This document shows, piece after piece, positions 20,201 to 33,685 of a stretch of DNA of 64,000 nt. This DNA comes from Sycobia sp. Sy_11. Taxonomy: Eukaryota > Arthropoda > Insecta > Hymenoptera > Epichrysomallidae. Position 1 is the first letter of the stretch. Every line of letters starts with the position of its first letter. The position numbers and the translations under genes are program-made. The stretch covers positions 257,501-321,500 of the forward strand of contig JACCIC010000021.1 of assembly GCA_018907035.1 (NCBI GenBank), written 5' to 3'. Below the pieces are notes generated by a model, which ran no database searches, was not told the origin of the DNA, and worked only from the letters and a program-made list of their open reading frames with translations.

Positions 20201-20723
20201 CTGAGAACTATACGCTGAATGCGGCGTGAGCGGTGTATGAGGTGTCCTGGGTGTACCAGGATTTTCAACACTTTGTGGGCGATCAGGCATAGCTGGACTA
20301 TTTCCCGTTGATTGCCTGCGCTGCATTTGCATCGGCGACCCACCAACCATCGGACTTCTTGGCATTGGTGAATTAGGCGTTTGGCAAGGAGGGGGGTGAT
20401 GAGCAGCTGTCATCTGATGCAACATAGGAGATGTAGATGGATGATTTCTCCCCATAGGGCTAGGCGGTTGATATTGGGATACCATTGGTGAATTGGGTGG
20501 GTGATTGGGAACTCTTGTGTTCATTGGACTAGATGGCTGCGAAGATTGACTGAGTTGTTGTTGCAGCATTGGTGAACCCATTGTTTGCTGTACCATAGGA
20601 CTACGTGGATGCGGAGAGCTTGGTGGTTGATTGTAATTCTGTTGCATTTGTTGGTGTAATTGGGGACTCGGAGAAGAAGCTGGCTGTGAAACCATTGGAG
20701 ACGTAGGTGGCTTTTGCATGATT

Positions 20724-20755
<32 letters not shown>

Positions 20756-22137
20756 CAAAGATTGCCTTTGTACCATTTGCAGATTTCGCTGATTTACTAA
20801 ATTTTGATTGTCTTGTGAAAGGATGCTAACTTCGTGTTGCTGTTGAATCATTTGCTGCCTCTGCAACATTTGCTGATGCTGCTGTTGCGTCAACATAGGT
20901 TGCTGCTGATTCGGCTGTGGACTGCCTAATGGAGAACGTTGCCCATACATCATGCCACTCTGCATCTGTGTTCTTGGACGTTGTGTGGCTTCGTTTACTG
21001 CGCTTGGACGCACGAAACGCTGTGGAAGGTTTTGCATCTGTTGAGTCATCCGTATCTGTTGACCATCCGGTGTGATTAAGGAACCAGGACTTGTAGTAAA
21101 TCTACCGGAGGAAACAGCTCGGTGTTGTGGAGACGTCATTCTCTGAACAATGGGCCCACAGAGACCCGGAGAAGGCATCGTACCGGGACTAAAGGGACTT
21201 TCTTCCGACTGAGAATGCGGTGTTCCGATTCTTGGCGAGGACTGCATGTTGCTATGTGGCGACATGGTCCCCGGATTTGACTGTGGATTTCCAGGACTGT
21301 GCTGTAACAGAGGTGGATTCGGACTATGTTGTACAATGGAGGCTGCTGGTGAATGCTGTAGCATATTTGAGGGAACGCTGCCTGGGCCTGGACTTTGTGA
21401 CATAAGTGCTGCTGGGCTATGCATCGGTGATGAGTGCTGAGAAGGCGACATCAGGGGTGAGCAGGGTTCACTTGCCTGAGGTTGCGTCTGTGCCTGTTTT
21501 TGCTGTTGTTTATTACGATATTCCTGGATAAGCATACCATGCTGACGACTTTGTTTTCGACTAGTGTCTAAATGTTTCTGGAATATTGCCTGTTCACTTG
21601 AGATTCTTTGGAGTTCAGCCGCATCATTTTCAGGTAGTTCATTGCCAGATTTTCGACACTGTCTCTGTTTACTGTTAAGGGACTGTCAAAACATCATTAT
21701 TTAATTAAAAATTCTAATAAAAAACAATTGTTGTTAATAAAAAGAAGCGAAATAAAATTAAAATAAAAAACATTTACTAGTCAATACACTACTGTCAAGC
21801 ACACACAAAAACCATGACTCACTTTTCTAACCTTCCGAAGTTTTTGAACTTCTGTTTCATAATATTTTAACTGTTGCGTTAAAATTTGATGCTGATGATT
21901 CAGCCATTGTTCATATTGAAGCTGTACATGGCGGTCTTGTTCTGTAATAATATTATCGGGAGGTACAGGTGGAGCTGGTAGGTGAGCAACATTAAAAGTT
22001 GCAATTCGTGCTGTAAAAAATGTTACAAAATATTTATTAACAATCTAAAATACACATATTAAAAAGCATTGGTTATACAGTGAAACAAAATTCAAATAAT
22101 ATCTAATAAATAAACACATAGTATATTTTCAATGTAG

Positions 22138-22199
<62 letters not shown>

Positions 22200-25100
22200 G
22201 CGTTTAAAATGTGGTTCAAATAAAATATCGCATGCAAGTAATAAAAAAAATGTACAACAATTACACCTTTTTTAAAGATTCTCTTTATGTTTACTATTAA
22301 TATTCTAAATAATGTTTTACTTGTGCATAACCAAAATGTTTACGTTATAACTGAAAGAAATAAAATAAAGTAGGAAACCAACGTTCAGTGAGGGTTTGTG
22401 TAGTGATGGGCTGCCTCTGAGTTTGAACAACAATTTTACCCGGTTCCACCACAGGTTGTTGCCAATTTTGAGAAGCAGTGACTGTTTGTCGTGGTGCACA
22501 CGCCTGCCTGGTTGAAGTGACTCCGGCAGGGACCGCAGCGATATTTTGAGGTGGTGAGGAAAGCGGCGCTGAACCCAGAACATCAGCGCGCAGTCGTTCG
22601 AACTCAATATCACTGAGAAGTGCGCCACCAGGTGTCGTCGTATCTGCTTGTTGCTGCTGTTGCTGTTGTTGTTGCTGCTTTTCTTGTTCACGTTTCTCTT
22701 GCTCCAACAGTTCCTCCAGAAGCAAAGGTTGTTCCTGTGAACATGACTGCTGACCGTTAAGGTCTAATTCCACAACTAAACTGAGGAGAATAAGGGGATT
22801 TTTGTGCAGGAAAACGAAAATAAGCAGAAATTGCAAAAGAAATCTGGTGCTCCTATGTAACTTTTCTAGCCCATTAACTACAATATTAATTACGCTAAAA
22901 TACCCATATCTTTAATTTGAACCATGCAGGAATTCGGAAAATTTCATTACATTGTAACATTTCTTTTTGTAATAAAGTTATAAACTTTTTTCTGAACTAT
23001 GATTACTAATGTTATATTTATAATTATTACTTTATTAATTATATCTGAAGCAATGTGGCAAGCGACCATGTGCACTTTAAATGGAGTGACAATATAGTTT
23101 AGGAGTGCAAATGAACGTCTCCTCCTCTTAAATCTATAACAACTATATATTTACCTTAATTTAAACATACTATGACAAAGCGAATTTTAGGCATAACGTA
23201 TGTAAAATAAAACATAAAAAAGGCGGCTTTCAAAATTCGCAAAGCCAATATTTTACAAAATCATAAAAAGTAAACAGTATGTACGTAGATCCGATTAATG
23301 CTTTGAATACCCCAGAATTTGCTCACCTGCAGAAGCAAAGGTCTTCGGTGAGGATGGGGTGACATTGACGATGCACCAGTATGAACCATAGAGGTAATCG
23401 GTGGACCGGCTACGGGCCCAGAATGACCTAAGTGCATGGGGGTCCGCGGCAAACCCCGATCGTTCGGGCATAGCCCCATCTAGACATGCACCAACACCAA
23501 CGCATTGCATACACCCAGGCCAAAACACCATTTTGCCAGCCAGTACAAACTTATTTATAATTTACTCAACTACGTCTACCGTTAATAATTATCGAACTTT
23601 TTTTATTACTTTATAATATTGATATGTATTAATTAAACTGATATACATCTTCAAAAACAAACTAATAAAACATGCCATTTATGATTTTATAATTTTCAAT
23701 ATATTGATACTATAATGTTGGTTAACGTTATTTTTTAAAACCACCACCGACTGAGGATATTCAAATAACAATTTTAAAACCTATAGATTATTAACAGCAA
23801 TGTCAGGTTTTTTGCAGAAAACATCATTTATGTTATAAGCAGTAAGTGTGCTTAAGTTCAGACACAAACCAAATGAATCAATTAAAATGTTAAAAATTAT
23901 GAGTATTTTAAATTATTACTGAGTTTGTAAAGCAATCCATAGAACTCAATAGAACACGTTGAGAATAAAGATATAACTTTTTATTTACCTGAATGGGTCC
24001 TGGATATGGCGGTGGTGGTCCTGGATAAGGGGGAGGTGGCGGAGGTGGTGCTAACGGCATTCTCGGTCCAACCATATGTCCCACTGACACTACTCTTCCT
24101 GCAACGTTTGGAACGCCCGCTGGAACTCTCATTCCCATACGTTGATGTTGTTGAACTGAATAAAGTAGAAATTTCATGACAGGACATATTTGTTTTATTT
24201 TAATGTTATTATTTTAAGGCTTATTTAATTTTCAGAAATACTGTGCAATATGAATTATTTACCTTGCACATGTTGTTGTGGTAAACGCTGCGGGTGTCCC
24301 GAAAACGTCGATGGATAACTAACAGTGACTGAGTTTGTAGATGTAACAACGCCTACTGCTCCATCAGGTGAAAGTAATCTTGTTCCAGGTGGCATTGGTC
24401 TTCCCATAGCAGCAGCTTGTTGTACATGTTGATGCATTTGTTGCTGTACTACAGCAGCTTGTGGGTGCGGTTGAGGCATCATTGCAGTTTGTGGTTGAAC
24501 AGTCTGAGCATTTTGAACCAAGGAAGCCATAGTCTGAGCCTGGGTTAAAACATTGGAAGTACCAGTTGAGTTTTGCATCGTGCTAGTAGCAATTGCATCA
24601 AGATTAGCTCCTATGCTTGCACCGCCAAGATTTTTTGATTTATGCTCTTCTTCTTTAATGTCTTTCTTTTGTTCCTCTTCCTTTGTCTCAACTTCGTCTT
24701 GCTCTAAATCCAAGTCAAGAATATTTGTTTTTTCTCCGCCCAATTGGCCCAATTCAGGATCGGCATACTCAAGAATATTAAAATCGGCACCCATTTCAGC
24801 TATAAATTATTAAATGCCAAAATATTAATACTCACAAAATATTTTTTAAACGAAGTCAGTTTAATTGATTTTCCACTTACCCAGAAGCTCATCATCGTCA
24901 TCAGCCAGATCTCCTAATATTGCACTTACATTTTCTACTTCGACCATGGGAGCTCCTTCTTGCTCAAGTTTTTCTAATTCTGCCGTGACATTATCTGGTA
25001 TTTCGGATGTCTCTGACATTGTAACATTGGCTTCAGTAACTTGAGGTAAAATTGGAGGTCTTACCATTCCAGCCGTGTTTATCATTCTCATTCCTTGATT

Positions 25101-28100
25101 AATAGTATTTGGACCACTACGCGAAATTCTTTGACCTAAATTTTGTCCTTGAGATACATCTGGAATATTTCCCTCATTTGAAAAACGCTGCTGAAGGACA
25201 TCGTAATGTTCAGCTATTTGAGTGCGTGGCCCCACCATCCGTTGAGGCATAATTTGATTATTTTGAAATTGTTGATTAACATTGGTAGGCACTGGTGGTC
25301 TTTGCAAAAGCATTCTTGTTCTTGGATCTATGCCTTGCAGTCTACTAGTATCAATATTTGTTACGCCTGGATGTCTCGGAGTTAAACCTAATAAAAAATT
25401 CAGATTATTTTTCATTTCTACTGAATACTAATAGAAAAAAAGTAAATGTCAATGAAAAAAGATTTTTTTTTACCTATTGTATTTCGCACTAAAACATTAG
25501 GTGGAACAGGCATACGTGGCCTAGCTGCACCAGGGGGTAATGGTTGCCTAAAAGTGCCTTCTACCTGTGTATTTGTCGGTTGTTGTGGGTGCTGCTGTAA
25601 TTGTACATGTCCAGTATCAAATTGGTGCTGAAGAGCTTCAGATGTAACTTGACCATCTAAATGTTTAATTAAAATTATTTTTGTATTTTAATAAAAATAA
25701 TCAGTAAAAAATATGCCAATCAATACCTTGACTCCATGCTTGATTCATTGGTTTCATATCCTTATTGAATTGTTGTTGCCGCTGAAGCAGATCACGAAGT
25801 TGCCTATTCACCTCTGGTTGCTGGGCGAAAAGCTCATTCGATTGAGAATCAGGTCGCTGCTCAGACCTCGGTGAAAGATAGTTCGGCACTGGACTGGCCG
25901 TAGCTGGAGATTGAGGTGGTATCGGCTGCGACTGCTGCTGCTGCTGCTGCTGTTGCTGCGGTTGCTGCTGCTGTTGCTGTGATTGTTGCTGCTGCTGTGG
26001 TGAAGCGTAGGGCTCCGGTGTTCGCGTCGGAGCATATACATGGCCAGTCGGTCGACTCACAGGAGTACTGAAGACAGGTCGCGGAGTGCCAGGAGGTTGT
26101 GGGAAGACGTCACTACGCGGCGACGTGGAGTAGGAAGGAGTGGACCTAGGCTGAGGTTGGGAAGCCTGACCGAAACCCTCGGTACTTTCGAAGCGCTGAA
26201 AGTGCTCGGACTGTGGCTGCGTCTGCGAAGCCGGGGACTGTGGAAAATCATGAGGGGATTGAGGCGCTTGGGGAGAGAAAGGAGAGGGAGGTTGTTGTTG
26301 GCCATAATTGCCGGGTATCCCGGGTCTTGCGACTCCGGGTATCGACCGGACAACTTGTGCCACCTGTCCCGTTGGTTGTTGTTGCTGCTGTTGACCGACT
26401 AGACGGCCCTGCATACCTGGATGAGTGCCTATGGGCGTGATCCCTCGGGTCACTTTCATTGCTGGTGCTGCAAATGGACCCCGAGGACTTGGCTGCGTCT
26501 GACCTCCAGGACCCATCTGACCCATTGAGTTTCCATCCTTCAAAAAAAAAGATTGTAATTTATTTATATTGTACACAAGTTTTTAGAATGTACGTGTAGT
26601 TGATAATTTTCATTTTTGCTTGTTTTATAATGTTTATATAATTATTTACCGGTGATGCAACTAGTTGTGTTGTCATAGTGTTTGTATTTTCGTTGCTTAA
26701 GGTTGAAGTGCCATCTTCGGTAAGTTGCCTATGAACTCTCGCAATAGCTACAAAAAGTTAATATTCAAAAAATTTTTATTTCATCATTTTACTGAAAACA
26801 ATAAATATTTTTATAAATAAATAACGAATTTCTTTTTAGAAATTTCCCACTTTAAGAAATAATATAATAATTAATTCTATGGCGTAAAATATTATGTAAA
26901 TAAATATTGTAAGTATATAAGTTACGATCTATATTGTAATACACTATATCTAATGCATAATTCATGCAACTTAATTTTGGTTGGGGTACAGAATAGAAGG
27001 TAATATATATTTTTTGTTTTATAATTTCATATAATATTAAAATATCTTTTCATAAAGAATTCAGAAAACATAAAAATAATATGTTGGATCGCTTTTTGAA
27101 CAAAAACTTTACTATTTTATTCAGAAATAAATAAAGAAATGTTGAATATCTTGTAAAAATTACGAATTTTTCATTAATATTTTATAGATACCGTGTACAC
27201 GTTGATCATGAATAACTTGTTGCTGAATTTGAGCTTGTTGATGTCGCATAGCCTGAAGCTGTTTCCACTGACGTTCCTGTTCAGCTTCTCTATTTGATCG
27301 GTCTCTATTAGCAATTTTATCTTGTTCCTGTCGAAAAATATTTTATCTTAACTAAACTTCATTAAGATAGGTATATTGTATATTATAACATTGCATCTTC
27401 AACCCAAAAACACAAACGTTATGTGCTATAAACTATAACAATATTTAAAAAAAAAATGTGTTTTGATCAAAGAAGCAATGTTTAAGAATTTCATAACACA
27501 AAGAATGTTGGGCTCTCTCAAAAAACAGCCAATTATACGTAAAGTCGCAATAATTACAGAAAAACATCAATTACTGAATTACAAAATAAAACTAAAAGTT
27601 TATTTATAGTGCAGTATAAAACGATTAATGACCAGCCACCATTCAGAAACTGAGAAATAACTAATTTCATAAAAATTAAGAATTATTTGAGAAGCTCTGT
27701 GAGTAAATATACATGCATATCATAAAAGTAGTACATATATTTTAACTCCTCTTAAATTTTTATAATATGTTAGTAAAGTATTGGCACTTTCTTTGTATTA
27801 GTACACATTATTATTTTAAAGACAAACATTTCAGCATATTAAATAAAAAATACTGTTAGTAAATGGAATTATAAAACGTGAACAAAGAAGGCTTATTTAA
27901 TTCTTACTTAATTCTTGAAAGGATTTTTTCTCTATAAAGTACATGAATCAAATACAATAATTTTATATTGAAATTTCCTTGTTAAGAACAAGAATTAATA
28001 GTCTGAATAGTTTACACAAACACGCATTCAAACAATTACTATTATACACACTTGCGCCATTTATACTTTAATTATAATAGATAAAAAGCGGTAAATATAT

Positions 28101-31100
28101 TCGCAACGGATTAAAAAAACTACAGTAAACATTAGAACAACCATATCCACCAAGAACAAACATTACAAATAGAATAAACTGGCATCAGAGAAGGAATAGA
28201 TGTAAGGATATAGGGGAAAATGACGAAAAAAAGTTTTTGGTTTTGAACTGATGAAAAATGGGTCTTTGAATTTATAACATGCTGTAGTAAAACGAGAAAT
28301 GAGATTAATACCGAAAGTAAAACTGAGGAAAAGTGGGATAAATAAATTACACAGTGTATTGTCTTTCATCAATCAACAACCACAAAATAAAATGAGAAAT
28401 GGGGAAAGAAATATACCAATTTTCAAATTAAATATAATTATAGAATAACTTAAACATTCCAATAAAATTTTTCTTTAAATACGTACAGCGAGATATATCA
28501 AAATTATAGTAAGCCTATAGTTTAAATATATATTACATTTATATAATTTACTTAAAACAGCCAAAAAAAATTTTCAACTAGAAAATATTTATGATTGATA
28601 TTAATAATAACTTTGTTATAACTAGTTGATATAGTAATGTCTACTTTCATGGTTTTTATTCACGATATGCTCATGCAGCAACTACAACATATAAATATAT
28701 TTAGTTAACTGCCTCGCCCAAAAATTAAATTTAATCAAAGCGACCTTTTTCCTTGGCATTTTGTTATCTTTAACAGTTAAATGAGAAAGGTATGGATATA
28801 TAAAAGTTTCATAAAAAGTTAAGTAAATTTGCTTTATGAGAAAAAAAATCTACTCTAAATGATATTTGATTAGCCATTATAGTTACATAATAATATATAA
28901 CATAACAATGACTTTAAGGCAAAAATTTATTTTATTTACAAAGAATGAGTACTATTATCGACAAAAAATGGCGTACACAAAAAATATAAATGAAAAAATA
29001 AAAAAAGATACTAACAGTAAAAAACTTCGACTTGTACTAAAACTGTAATAAAATAGGAAAATAAAAAGTAACATGTAGCAGTAATAGTAATCATAAAAAA
29101 GCAAGACACTAGAGGCACAGTCAAGGTGGCTCACCATAACCGGGGACTGTACAGGTACAGTGTGAATAATTGCAGTGGGTGGCGGGTCGTAGTGCTCCTG
29201 GTAGAGGGAGGGGAGGGTGCGCATTATTTCGGACGGAGTGAGCACTCTAATCTGATGATCTACCGAGGAGAATTGCCGAGAAGGAGCAGGAGATGCCGCC
29301 GAGACACTCGGGGAGACCTGGTGGATATTATTAGCGACGCTACTAATTGCTTGTAGTTGTGATTGTGGTGCTGGTGGTGTGCGTAGCGTTGCTTGAATTT
29401 GTGACTGTGGTTGTGATTGAGATTGAGATTGTGACTGCGGTAGTGATTGTGAGTGTGGCTGTGATTGTGATAGCGATGGTGGCGGTGGCGTTTCATGACG
29501 ATGGCCTTCACCGGAGCCCAAGATTGTGTCACAGTAAGAAGAGGTGGAAGAAGAAGAAGAAGATGAAGATGAAGAAGAAGAAGAAGCGCTTGCCAGCTCG
29601 TTCGCCCGGTGATGGCTAATGGGATTGTTATTGCTTGCGAGAGTAGAAGGGGGCCTGGGCGAACAAGAAGGCGGCGTGGAATTAGGAGAAGAGCTTGGAG
29701 AGCGAGATGTTAGCCGCCGCTGTGCCTGTCCTCCCTGCACCGCACACACCTCCGCAAGTTGAGGGGCAGCTGTTGATGCCGAAGCTGCAGCTGCAGCCGC
29801 TGCTTGTGCCGCCGCGACCACCGTAGCCACGGCCGCCGCCGGGTTCGGAGTCCCGGGTTTTTCCATTGACACTGTCTGCTTATCCTTGGTCTCCGATAGC
29901 GAACCCAGCAGCCCCATGGATGGCTTCTGGCTGGTCGCCATAACAACTACGGGCGGAACTGAGTTTGCGGCTTTTGCCAAAACGGCAACTGCACTCGCTG
30001 ACGTCGTTGGCTTCGTGTTCATTAACTCCTTCGGTATCTGTTAGGGTCAACGCCCACCAACACGTTCACACATGTTTTCGACTTTTTTTATCGTTTATGT
30101 ACATACGTGCTGTTACAGGCACAACTAACGAATTACCGCCTCAGAACACTTATTTCGATTCGATCAATGGAATATCTTACAACCCATGGACTAGTTCTCA
30201 CGTAATTAAGATCAATATATGTCCTGATTAAAATACGGATTGCACTTCTACTTAGTAACGAGTCACATCTCATATTTAAGAAGAGAAAAGGGTTGATTCT
30301 GTTATTATCGGCTGGTGTCTATATATACGTGTTTCAAAAATAAAGTATAGCTCAAATGAATTAAAAAAATACAGTTTAAAAGGAGAATTAGTCATGTTAA
30401 ACATAAAACAATCATGGAATACTAATGTAGATTTTTTGACATGTAACTATTAAAACATGTAAGGGTAGACAATCAACGAGTAATTTTTTTAACATAAACA
30501 TGAGAACACCAGCCTAAGTTTGCTAGTCGGAATTCTACTGGAAACGGTTAAACATTTGACGATGTGTTAGTCTGTTTCGTTTGTTAGCGACAAAACACCC
30601 TCGACAATGAGTATGACTGCATTTCATCAAGTAGAAAAACAATTTCACCAGAATTTTTAGATGGACATTGATGTAACACATGGAGAAAAATAATATAAAT
30701 AAATAAATTACATTACCTGCTGCGCCTTTTTCATACGAATTGCTGCTCTATTTTCACGAGCCTGGCTTACATATGGCGCTTTCTTATCCCCTGGTAAAGT
30801 ACGCCATTTCTTTACGATTTGTTTGTACCGTTCTGACCAGACTGGAAAAAAAAGTACATGTCACATTTATGTACCAGTTTCTCTTTGACACATAGTAATA
30901 AATAATATATATTAAATGTAATATAAAAAGTTTACTTGGATATTCGGTTTTCCATTCTGGATGATTCATATTTGCATAAAGTACTGAAGCTGTTGTTGCT
31001 CCACTACCTAATGATTCGTCAGCTTCCATTTTTATGCTAGTTCTTTGGTTATAAGTAATAGTCGTACCAGTCGTAGTGGCGCTTGCTTCATCTTCCGGAT

Positions 31101-33628
31101 TGACCCAAGGACTAGGTGGTTCCGAAAATGCAGGACTAAATTGTGGGCTGCTACAATCAACGAAAAATAATCTTAAAATTTTGTATAAAATTGTTTAATT
31201 CTGTAACTATTCGAAAATTCATTTCATTTTTAACACAAAAACAGTAATATATGTGCACATATATTTGTTTTTTTTTTTAAATATTTGTTTAAATCTGTTT
31301 AAAAAATGTTTAAAACAAATAGAACAACGTGACTTACTTGCTGTACTCGGAATGATATGGAGATGGTGGTGGAAAACTCATAGGAGAGTTTAAATTGGAT
31401 TGGCCAACAGAAGGTAATGTAACTGGTACTTGTGGTCTAGCTAATGGTATACTAACAGGTTGTATATTTGCTGCAAATTAATCATTTGTTAAAATCAAAT
31501 AGACGGGCATCATAGTAATACTATAAATTGAGTCAATCTTACATGGATGAGGAGATGAAGGTACCAAAGAAGCAGAGGAAGACGATGTTTGTGAGGCTTG
31601 TGGTTGAACAGAATAGCCACAAGATTCTCGAGATTCTTGAGATTCATCCGTAAGTACTCCTTTAAATATTTCTTCTACGTCTTGGCTTGCCATATTGGAT
31701 AATCCTAAAATTATAAGCAATATAAAAACAGCACATTTAATAACATGTAAATAATGTTTGCTGAACATACCCGTATCTCGAACCATCGATTCTAAATTGA
31801 AATGGGGACTGAGAATATCCGGTAGTTCGTCTTTCGTAGATTCCGGTGCTTGGTCAAGTTCGTCCCAAGCTTCGGTAGCTTTAGCCAAATCTTCATCTGG
31901 TTCATTCATTATTGTATTCACGAGGTCGCTATCAAGGAGATCGCTAGAAATCGGTAAAATATCATCGAGGGCCTCGGTGTCGCTGGCTTCCTCTTTGATG
32001 ATCTCTTCACGCTTTATTGAAGTTTCTCTGGTAGGTTGATCCTCGTCCTTTTCCTGTTTAGCCTTGACCTGGGCCATGGCTTGTAATTCATCTCGCGATA
32101 ATTGAATCGTATCCGCACTGCCAGAATTATTGCGTTCACTATCAGAATCGCTGCTGCTGTCCAAATCTTTATCTTTAGTAGTATCCATAAGATCTCTACC
32201 AAAAAATGCCTCCTGCATGTAGAGAGGAAAGCACTCAGCGAGTTTTGTCTTTGGTTTTCTACGCTGAGGTTTTCTTCGCGGTTTTTCATCACCGGGAATT
32301 GTGGTTAACAGGCTCTCACTGATTCCTGGAATCTCTGGTTCATCTTCTTTTTCTTTGCGATTACCACGGAGTCTAACTAAAAATCCACCGATACCAAGTT
32401 TCTGCAAGTTACGTTGCCGCTTGCGCCTTAACACAGATACTCCGTTTTCGGTTGTGTAAATACTAAAGCCTTCAGGAGGCGGCTGATCACCGCGTGGTGC
32501 CCACACCATACCTTCTTTGTAAACTTGAGTAGGCTCATCTTTTATATCCATGAGGTCTAGTTTTCCATTATCTTCTAGAGAGTTGTCTAAGCTGCCACCA
32601 GCTACTACCGATTCGATAGTTGCCATGATGTCGGCTTTGTCAACAGCTGCTGCCAATTTTCTTCTCTTTTTCCTAGTGATTTGGTGCTCTGACATTAGTG
32701 ACTTTATATGGTTCATGCCTGTTTCAGATAAGAAAATACCCTCTACCAAATACTGTTGCGGTGAAGGTTTCTCTGGCTCAGGGCTTCGAACGACCGGAGG
32801 CGGTGTTCGAGGTTGTTGATACTTGCTAGGTTGAGGTTTTGGTATATTGCATAAAATATGCGGAGGTGGTATGTCTCTTGGGCGACAGAGAATGCAGTTG
32901 TAGCCCTCTTCAGCGCATTTTTCAGCATCAGCTTCAGTCTTGATGGAGTCACATAAGCAATGTAACCATCTCTCGCACTGGATGCACTGAATTATAAGAT
33001 CGCCTTCTCCATAAGCTTCTGTACAAGCAGCACAAGCTGTATGTGATGCACAAGGTCCACACTGGGTATAATTTTTCTGCCAATTACTATTAAATCCAGG
33101 GTTATTTGCACCACAAGTTTGACACTGAGCACACCACTTACACTTCCACGTTCCTTGAGGCACGAATTCTAGTGGTGGGTCCATACAATATATATGATAG
33201 CTTATGTCACAATCATCGCAAAGTATTAAGCGTCCTTCATCATTACGTTCACCACAACCCTCGCACACTGTACAATCCAAACACCTCCACCCCTTTTGAA
33301 GAATGACCTTTGTAACCTTAACATTAGCACAGTACGGATGGTAACATTGTCCGCACTGAGCACAAGCAATTAAACAACCCTCTTGATCAGTGCCTATTGC
33401 ACCACACATTACACAAATGTCTTGTGACAGCACAAATTTGTCTTTTGCTGAACACAATACTAATCTATTTTCTACACCAGGCTCTTCCTCTTTTGAGAAT
33501 GAATCAGATATGGGTCTCTGAAAAAAGATCGTTAAAAACTATCTTGATATATGAAAATATTTTAAAAAATATTTAATATTTATATAAATATTATTTAAAA
33601 TAAATAATGTTGAACACACACGCACACG

Positions 33629-33685
<57 letters not shown>

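Noticed and set aside
29260..29619. Several open frames around the Ser and Gln repeats
   Set aside because: They are shadows of the low-complexity trr exon 29135-30037 in other frames and on the other strand.
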